Shown here one piece after another: positions 14,601 to 18,950 of a DNA stretch of 18,950 nucleotides. The number at the start of each line of letters is the position of its first letter. Position 1 is the first letter of the stretch. The notes under the pieces were generated by a model. The model was not told the DNA's origin and searched no databases. It saw only the letters and a program-made list of their open reading frames with translations. The position numbers and the translations under genes were made by a program. The stretch lies in NCBI GenBank assembly GCA_033764445.1, contig JANRIZ010000007.1, positions 1 through 18,950 of the forward strand, read 5' to 3'. The DNA comes from JANRIZ01 sp033764445. Lineage in GTDB: Bacteria > Verrucomicrobiota > Verrucomicrobiia > JAWXBN01.

Positions 14601-15236
14601 TCAAAGGCCGGAGGAGGGGGGAGGATTGTTGCCGCCGATTTCCTCGGGGACCATCCGGATCAATTTGCGCAGACGGCTGGTGAGGTCCAGGGTTTCCATG
14701 ATTTCGCGACGGTAGTCCTCGCGTTTGAGCAGGAGGTAGGCGACCAGGTCGGAGAGACTGTCCGGGCTTTCCGTCCGGGTGATGTGGGTGACAATGTGCG
14801 GGGGCATTTTGTCGCTGTTCTGCAGGAGGTCGCAGACAATCTCCTTGAGCCGGAGACTCAGGGCGTCGACCTCGACGGAATCCGTGTGCGTGCTGGGGAG
14901 CGGCGAGATTTCCGCCACAAGGAACGGGGAGGTCTGGATGTGGCGGGTGAGTTGGACCCGGAGCAGCCCTTGGAGGATGAGGTTGGAAGTGCCGTCGGGC
15001 TGTTCCACACAGGCGCGGATCAATCCCACCCCCGCGATGGGGCTGAGGCGGGGTTTTGGGGACGGACCCTTGTGGGATTTTTCCATCGAGGTGACGCCGA
15101 AGATCCGGTTGCCCTCCAGGCATCCGGCCAGCATTTCGCGGTAGCGGGGTTCAAAGATGTGGAGGGGCAGGAGAGCCTGGGGAAAAAGGGTGACCCCGGA
15201 GAGAACCATGAACGGGGCCTGGGAGGGCATCTGCAT
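14601..15236 (-). CDS. Stand-alone Lon N-terminal (LAN/PUA-like) domain protein
   Basis: This 211-residue cytoplasmic protein is made only of the substrate-recognition domain found at the N-terminus of Lon protease, with no ATPase or protease part. Key sequence is VTLFPQALLPLHIFEPRYREM (residues 15-35), then IFGVTSME and a PIAGVGLIRAC strand, with a C-terminal helical bundle up to the LRKLIRMVPEE segment. The upstream frame to 15326 overlaps the divergent gene, so I start at ATG 15236. ATG 15230 is equally possible. Such proteins occur widely in bacteria and their client or partner is not established. It precedes the GGDEF gene on the same strand by 98 bases. Confidence 0.88.
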   Translation of the reverse strand: MQMPSQAPFMVLSGVTLFPQALLPLHIFEPRYREMLAGCLEGNRIFGVTSMEKSHKGPSPKPRLSPIAGVGLIRACVEQPDGTSNLILQGLLRVQLTRHIQTSPFLVAEISPLPSTHTDSVEVDALSLRLKEIVCDLLQNSDKMPPHIVTHITRTESPDSLSDLVAYLLLKREDYRREIMETLDLTSRLRKLIRMVPEEIGGNNPPPSSGL

Positions 15237-15242
15237 CGGCCC

Positions 15243-15271
15243 ACTATAAACCCTCTTTGGGGGGGATGCAA
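15243..15271 (-). promoter_or_regulatory. Candidate promoter for the Lon-domain gene
   Basis: On the minus strand, TTGCAT (15266-15271) is spaced 17 bases from TATAGT (15243-15248, five of six -10 matches). The -10 ends only six bases before ATG 15236, so the transcript would start at or next to the start codon and be leaderless, or nearly so if ATG 15230 is used. Confidence 0.4.
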
Positions 15272-15324
15272 ATGGACGTGCGGTTTTGCTTGGCTTCAAA
15301 AGGAACGCGGGTAGATTGGCGGAC

Positions 15325-15981
15325 ATGAACCGACTGATGCTGACCGTGTTGCTGTGCCTGCTGCCGCTGATGCTCCGTGGGGAGGTTGATTTTTACGATC
15401 CAAAAATCCAGGAGGGCGTCAAGCTGCACGACCGCGGGGTTCAGGGGGACAAGGAAAGTGTGGGTCTGGCCTTTGCGATTTTTGAGGGGATCCTCAGGGA
15501 ACAACCCGACAACATGATCGCCCTGGCCTACCATGGCAGCACACTCACCCTGAAAAGCCGTGATGCGTTTCCCGGGCCCAGCAAGCTGGAATTTCTCAAA
15601 AAGGGCATCCAGGAGCTGAACCAGGCCGCCGAAAAGGCGCCCGACAACCTGTACGTGCGTCTGATCCGTGGAATCAATTTTTGGAATCTCGGGGAGCTGC
15701 CGTTTCTGGGGGACCGCCGGAAGGATGCCAAGAAGGATTTCTACAAACTCGTCGAGTTGATCGAGGCGGAGCCGAAAAAATATGACAAAGCCCTGCGTCA
15801 GGGTGTGTATTATTACGCCGGGCTCGCCCTGCGTGAGGATGATGATGATCCGACGGCGGTCCGTCTGTTTGTGAAGGGCATGGAGCTGAATCCCGCCTCC
15901 GAGACCGCCCTGAAAATCCGCCGGGAAATGATGAACATTTCCCAGGGACTTTCCGCCACCCCGGTCCGCACAAAGCAATAA
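15325..15981 (+). CDS. Secreted TPR-like protein
   Basis: This 218-residue protein has an N-terminal signal peptide: after MNR comes a hydrophobic stretch (LMLTVLLCLLPLMLRG) ending at about residue 19. Cys11 lies within the hydrophobic run but lacks the small residue a lipobox needs before it, so ordinary signal peptidase cleavage is more likely. The mature part is helical, with tetratricopeptide-like spacing (LAFAIFEGILREQPDNMIALAYHGS; ELNQAAEKAPDNLYVRLIRG; AVRLFVKGMELNP), suggesting a periplasmic protein-binding scaffold. The frame is open from 15286, but ATG 15325 matches the signal peptide and follows GGCGGAC. It diverges from the Lon-domain gene, and hpt follows 22 bases later. The specific family is not recognised. 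Confidence 0.8.
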   Translation: MNRLMLTVLLCLLPLMLRGEVDFYDPKIQEGVKLHDRGVQGDKESVGLAFAIFEGILREQPDNMIALAYHGSTLTLKSRDAFPGPSKLEFLKKGIQELNQAAEKAPDNLYVRLIRGINFWNLGELPFLGDRRKDAKKDFYKLVELIEAEPKKYDKALRQGVYYYAGLALREDDDDPTAVRLFVKGMELNPASETALKIRREMMNISQGLSATPVRTKQ

Positions 15982-16003
15982 CCCCCTTTTTCCGCGTGAG
16001 GCC

Positions 16004-16543
16004 ATGCAGCAGGACATTCAAAAGGTCATCATCACGGAGGGGGAAATCCACTCCATGGTGCGGGCGCTCGCCCATCGGATCCAGGCCGAACACAACGGTG
16101 AGACCCTTCACGTGGTGGCCATCTACGACGGAAGCATCCTGTTTCTGGCGGATTTGATCCGCCACATGTCCATTCCCCTGAGACTGTACGGACTGCGTGC
16201 CAAAAGTTATTTCGGAGGCACCCAGAGCACCGGGCGGGTGGAGATTTCCGGTTTTGATCCCGCGGAGGTCCGGGGTCAGCCGGTGTTGCTTGTTGATGAC
16301 ATTCTGGATACGGGACTGACCCTGCATGCCGTGCGGCGCCAGTTGGAGGAGGCCGGGGCCATGTCTGTGAAGACCTGTGTTTTTTTGTGCAAGGAGCGCA
16401 TCCGGGAGGTTCCTGTGGAGGCGGACTATCATTGCCGGACCATTCCCGATGAATTTGTCGTGGGATATGGCCTGGATTACAGGGGACTCTACCGGAATCT
16501 TCCCTTTGTGGGGATTTTGAAACGGGAGGTTTATCTTCCATGA
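16004..16543 (+). CDS. hpt: Hypoxanthine phosphoribosyltransferase
   Basis: This purine-salvage enzyme converts hypoxanthine or guanine plus PRPP to IMP or GMP (179 residues, typical). The PRPP-binding loop VLLVDDILDTGLT (94-106) is classical. The purine-recognition segment carries Lys130, and FVVGYGLDYRGLYRNLPFVG (151-170) is the family's C-terminal signature. The first loop reads IYDGSILFLADL where many homologues have LKG, a tolerated position. ATG 16004 follows GTGAGG at Shine-Dalgarno distance. The stop overlaps the moaD start by four bases (ATGA), so hpt leads a translationally coupled trio with moaD and moaE, an uncommon mixture of purine salvage and molybdopterin synthesis. Confidence 0.95.
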   Translation: MQQDIQKVIITEGEIHSMVRALAHRIQAEHNGETLHVVAIYDGSILFLADLIRHMSIPLRLYGLRAKSYFGGTQSTGRVEISGFDPAEVRGQPVLLVDDILDTGLTLHAVRRQLEEAGAMSVKTCVFLCKERIREVPVEADYHCRTIPDEFVVGYGLDYRGLYRNLPFVGILKREVYLP

Positions 16544-16797
16544 GCCCCGGGGTGACCATCCGGGTCCGACTGTGGGCCCAGCTTCGTGATGCGGCATCCT
16601 GCGGCGAGTGGGAGCTGGAGCTGCCCGCCGGGTCCACCGTGGCGACGGGTCTGGAATCCGTGTATGCCCGTTTTCCAAAAATCCGCGAATGGGACCGCAG
16701 TCTTCTTCTGGCCGTGGGCACCGAGTACGCGTTGCGGACCCAGGTGCTTTGTGAGGGCGACGAGCTTTCCCTGATGCCCCCGGTGCAGGGCGGATGA
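16540..16797 (+). CDS. moaD: Molybdopterin synthase sulfur-carrier subunit MoaD
   Basis: This is a ubiquitin-like sulfur carrier of 85 residues. The C-terminus ends in the required Gly-Gly (PPVQGG), which is thiocarboxylated and inserted into the MoaE active site to convert precursor Z (cPMP) to molybdopterin. The beta-grasp pattern is clear: VRLWAQLRDAASCGEWELELP at the start and EGDELSLMPPV before the tail. Start and stop overlap hpt and moaE by ATGA each, implying coupled translation of all three. No adenylating MoeB-type gene is in this window. Confidence 0.92.
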   Translation: MSPGVTIRVRLWAQLRDAASCGEWELELPAGSTVATGLESVYARFPKIREWDRSLLLAVGTEYALRTQVLCEGDELSLMPPVQGG

Positions 16798-17219
16798 CCT
16801 TCCCGCCCGACAATCCTTCACAGATTCCTCCCCCCATGTCCTCTCAAACAGAACTGAACCTCTCGCCCGATCCCATTTCCCTGTCGGCACCCGTGCCGGG
16901 CCATTGCGGCGCGGTGGTGGAGTTTTACGGCGTGGTCCGGGCCCGGGAAGGGGAGGGGGAGATTGAGGCCATTGAATACGAGTGTTTTGAGGCGATGGCC
17001 CGGGGGGAGTTTGAGAAACTTTTTGCGGAAGCCCGGCGGCAATGGACCTTGGACCGGATTGAACTCCGGCACCGGATCGGTGTGGTGCGGGTGGGGGAGG
17101 CGTCTTTATGGATCCGCATCCGCTCCGCGCATCGGGCCGAAGCCTTTGCCGCGTGCCAGTGGATCATAGACGGGATGAAGCGGAAAGTGCCCATCTGGAA
17201 AAGACCCGTCGGGGTCTGA
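16794..17219 (+). CDS. moaE: Molybdopterin synthase catalytic subunit MoaE
   Basis: This is the catalytic half of molybdopterin synthase (141 residues from ATG 16794; ATG 16836 is an alternative that would remove a Pro-rich, probably flexible leader). Family features: GAVVEFYGVVRAREGEG (39-55), IEYECFEAMA, HRIGVVRVGEAS (93-104), SAHRAEAFAACQWIIDGMK (111-129) and the conserved basic end MKRKVPIWK with Lys129, Lys131 and Lys136. I prefer the upstream start because it overlaps the moaD stop by four bases. It should form a heterotetramer with the preceding MoaD. NAD kinase follows after about 80 bases. Confidence 0.93.
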   Translation: MTFPPDNPSQIPPPMSSQTELNLSPDPISLSAPVPGHCGAVVEFYGVVRAREGEGEIEAIEYECFEAMARGEFEKLFAEARRQWTLDRIELRHRIGVVRVGEASLWIRIRSAHRAEAFAACQWIIDGMKRKVPIWKRPVGV

Positions 17220-17260
17220 GCGCCGGGGGAGTGTCTTCTGTTTTTGATCGCCGACGGGAA

Positions 17261-17305
17261 ATGAATTCCTCAATTTTCTTGAACTTGTGCCGTGAGTCCC
17301 TTTGA
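17261..17305 (+). other. Short leader-like ORF overlapping the NAD kinase start
   Basis: ATG 17261 begins a 14-codon frame (MNSSIFLNLCRESL) whose stop TGA (17303-17305) overlaps the TTG start at 17302. GACGGGAA lies just upstream of the ATG as a weak Shine-Dalgarno sequence. It could couple translation into the kinase gene. It could equally be chance, being so short. Confidence 0.2.
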
Positions 17306-18174
17306 AAGAGGGGGTGAAAACCATTGGGCTGATCGCCAACTCCGACAAACCCAGTGCCGTGGCCGCCGTCCGGACCGTGTTGAAGCTGGCCGCCCGGCGC
17401 AAAGTGCGGGTGATGCTCAGTGAGGAGACCGCGATGGTGTTGGGGGCCCGGGATTTTGTGACCATCGCGCGGCTGGCGCGGGAGTGCGATCTGATCCTGG
17501 TGCTCGGGGGGGATGGGACGATGCTTTCGAGTGCGCGGGTGCTTTACGGGGCCCGCCGCCCCATTTTGGGGATCAATTTTGGCGGCCTCGGTTTTTTGAC
17601 CGCCGGGGCGTCCTCGAAGCTGGTGCCTGTGCTGCGTCAGGTGTTTTCCGGGAAGTACCGGATCAGCCAGCGGCATTTGATCCAGGCGGAGGTGACCCGG
17701 GGTGGGCGCCGCATTTTTTCATCCCTGGCGCTCAACGAGGCGGTCATCAGCCGCGGCGAGGTGCCGCGGATCATCAAGATCAATCTCTGTGTCGACGGGG
17801 AGGAGGTGACCACCTATGCGTGTGACGGCTTGCTCGTGGCCACGCCGACGGGTTCGACCGCCTATGCAATGTCCGCCGGCGGACCGGTGGTGGCGCCGGA
17901 TGCGGCCGTTTTTTCGGTCACCCCGATCTGTCCGCATACCCTGACCAACCGTTCGTTGGTGGTCTCGAATCGGTCGATCCTGCAGGCGCGGATCGAGTCG
18001 GTCAACCGGAAGATCAATCTTACACTGGACGGGCAGGAGGTTTTCAGTTTAGAATCGGGGGATTCCGTCAGATTGCGATTGGCACGAAAGACCGTGCGAC
18101 TGGCCAAACTTGACGATTATTCATTCTACCAGGTGCTGCGGCACAAGTTGAAGTGGAGTGGGTCGAACATCTAG
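17302..18174 (+). CDS. nadK: NAD kinase
   Basis: This enzyme phosphorylates NAD to NADP using ATP or polyphosphate (290 residues from TTG 17302, normal). The start is uncertain: GTG 17314 is also in frame and sits right after a GAGGGG run. Motifs: GLIANSDKP near the N-terminus, the GGDGT loop (69-73) that holds the catalytic Asp71, INFGGLGFLT (91-100), LNEAV with the NE pair (145-146), and CDGLLVATPTGSTAY (174-188), followed by SAGGP. The C-terminal half shows the beta-sandwich pattern up to LTLDGQE. The PTS EIIA gene begins seven bases after the stop, so the two are probably co-transcribed. Confidence 0.95.
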   Translation: MKEGVKTIGLIANSDKPSAVAAVRTVLKLAARRKVRVMLSEETAMVLGARDFVTIARLARECDLILVLGGDGTMLSSARVLYGARRPILGINFGGLGFLTAGASSKLVPVLRQVFSGKYRISQRHLIQAEVTRGGRRIFSSLALNEAVISRGEVPRIIKINLCVDGEEVTTYACDGLLVATPTGSTAYAMSAGGPVVAPDAAVFSVTPICPHTLTNRSLVVSNRSILQARIESVNRKINLTLDGQEVFSLESGDSVRLRLARKTVRLAKLDDYSFYQVLRHKLKWSGSNI

Positions 18175-18181
18175 TACTGCT

Positions 18182-18643
18182 ATGAAAATTGCCGAATTGC
18201 TCAAACCAGAGTTCATCCAGCTGAATTTGACATCCGGCAAGAAGTGCCAGGCCATCCGGGAGGTGGCCGATCTTGTGCAAAATGATCCGCGCATCCTGGA
18301 CTTCAAGAAATTTTACGAGGAGCTGCTGGCCCGGGAGCGGAGCAATACCACGAGCCTTGGGCACGAACTGGCCTTTCCGCATGCCCGCATCGAGCAACTT
18401 TCGGACATGGTGGTGGCCATTGGCCGCAGCCTGGAGGGTGTGGATTTCGAGGAGACGGGCAACCCGGATGTGAAGTTGATTTTTGTCATCGGCACCCCCA
18501 AGCGGATGGTCACGGATTATCTGCGGCTGGTCGGCAGCCTGGCCCGTATCCTCAAGCAGGTCGATGTCCGCCAGCGTCTGCTCAAGGCGCAGAACACCGG
18601 AGAATTCATTTCCATCATTGATGAGGCGGAGTCCAAACTGTAA
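18182..18643 (+). CDS. PTS EIIA, fructose/mannitol (PtsN-like) type
   Basis: This is a 153-residue single-domain phosphotransferase EIIA of the PTS-2 fold. The phospho-acceptor His67 lies in SLGHELAFPHARI (58-70), the family signature, preceded by LLARERSNTT and followed by VVAIGRSLEGVDF and the VKLIFVIGTP strand. The frame opens at 18158, but ATG 18182 matches the family start (MKIAELL). No Shine-Dalgarno sequence is seen. No membrane EIIC or EIIB gene is in the window, so a regulatory role, as for PtsN (nitrogen PTS) or a regulator of an adjacent operon, is more likely than direct sugar uptake. It is seven bases after nadK. Confidence 0.9.
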   Translation: MKIAELLKPEFIQLNLTSGKKCQAIREVADLVQNDPRILDFKKFYEELLARERSNTTSLGHELAFPHARIEQLSDMVVAIGRSLEGVDFEETGNPDVKLIFVIGTPKRMVTDYLRLVGSLARILKQVDVRQRLLKAQNTGEFISIIDEAESKL

Positions 18644-18655
18644 CCCTTTTCCGGG

Positions 18656-18675
18656 GGGAGCCGTTCCCTTTTTTT
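18656..18675 (+). terminator. Weak terminator-like hairpin after the EIIA gene
   Basis: GGGA (18656-18659) pairs with TCCC (18665-18668) over a five-base loop, extendable by G-U pairs, followed directly by seven T (18669-18675). The stem is short, and the sequence abuts the next start codon. Confidence 0.3.
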
Positions 18676-18678
18676 GTC

Positions 18679-18950
18679 ATGTCCCACCGCCCGGTCACCA
18701 TCAAGGAAGTCGCCGCCCGTGCCGGGGTTTCGATCATGACCGTTTCCAAGGTGATGAATGACGCCCCGGACATTTCCGCCGGGACCAAGGAAAAGATCAG
18801 GGGGTTGGCCCGGGAGATGGGGTACCGGACCAATCCCATTGCCCGCGGGCTCCGGCTGAAATCGACCCGGACAGTCGGGGTGCTGGTGCCGCTTCTCGAT
18901 GAGGAGCACATTTCGGAGGTGGTGGCCGCCATTGAAAGCCAGTTGCAGGG
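18679..18950 (+). CDS. LacI-family transcriptional regulator (partial, 3' end outside window)
   Basis: ATG 18679 opens a frame that runs to the window edge, giving the first 90 residues. Residues 7-27 are the LacI-type helix-turn-helix (TIKEVAARAGVSIMTVSKVM), followed by the family's ISAGTKEKI and MGYRTNPIARGLR hinge region with its minor-groove helix. The start of the sugar-binding domain is RTVGVLVPL. The bases before the ATG are T-rich with no Shine-Dalgarno sequence. It follows the PTS EIIA gene by 35 bases. LacI-type proteins usually control carbohydrate genes, so its targets may lie beyond the window. The effector cannot be told from this fragment. Confidence 0.93.
   Translation, partial: MSHRPVTIKEVAARAGVSIMTVSKVMNDAPDISAGTKEKIRGLAREMGYRTNPIARGLRLKSTRTVGVLVPLLDEEHISEVVAAIESQLQ

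Noticed and set aside
15312..15317. TAGATT as -10 of the TPR-like gene with TTGGCT upstream
   Set aside because: Both hexamers match poorly, and the transcript would start right at the ATG; too weak to call.

Overview
The window is a GC-rich bacterial chromosome segment, best explained as a member of the PVC superphylum and probably Verrucomicrobiota. This placement rests on gene content and protein style: a housekeeping sigma factor with a Lys/Ala/Pro-rich N-terminus, a divergent DnaG, dispersed palindromic repeats and several starts without a Shine-Dalgarno sequence. It is inference. No rRNA is present to confirm it.

Layout. 1-419 is non-coding and carries two copies of a ~100 bp structured repeat. 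420-3329 (+) holds a tRNA-dihydrouridine synthase and a large protein with an RGG-rich disordered segment. 3434-5710 (-) holds infA and a DinG/XPD-type helicase. 5711-7442 is an AT-richer accessory patch. It contains an orphan ORF, possible toxin-antitoxin debris, and a two-gene module (small partner plus DUF6036-like nucleotidyltransferase) whose second gene is cut at about 6788, where it joins the tail of the orphan ORF. 7537-8661 (-) encodes a Tat-exported DUF362-like protein. 8752-12572 (+) is dnaG followed by rpoD, then tRNA-Phe(GAA) at 12684-12759. 12811-15236 (-) encodes a CHASE4-HAMP-GGDEF membrane protein and a stand-alone Lon N-terminal-like domain protein. From 15325 everything runs on +: a secreted TPR-like protein, then hpt-moaD-moaE with 4-nt overlaps between them, then NAD kinase, a PTS EIIA (fructose/PtsN type) and the start of a LacI-family regulator cut by the window edge.

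How the genes work together. Most of the window is core information processing: replication priming, transcription initiation, translation initiation, tRNA modification, helicase repair, purine salvage, molybdopterin synthesis and NADP supply. Two core proteins carry unusual substitutions in key positions. DnaG has lost three of the four expected zinc ligands. The GGDEF protein has lost both guanine-contact residues known from PleD; one of the changes is the Asp-to-Ser substitution known from hybrid cyclic-AMP-GMP synthases (Hypr GGDEF enzymes), which makes it the best candidate here for unexpected signalling chemistry.
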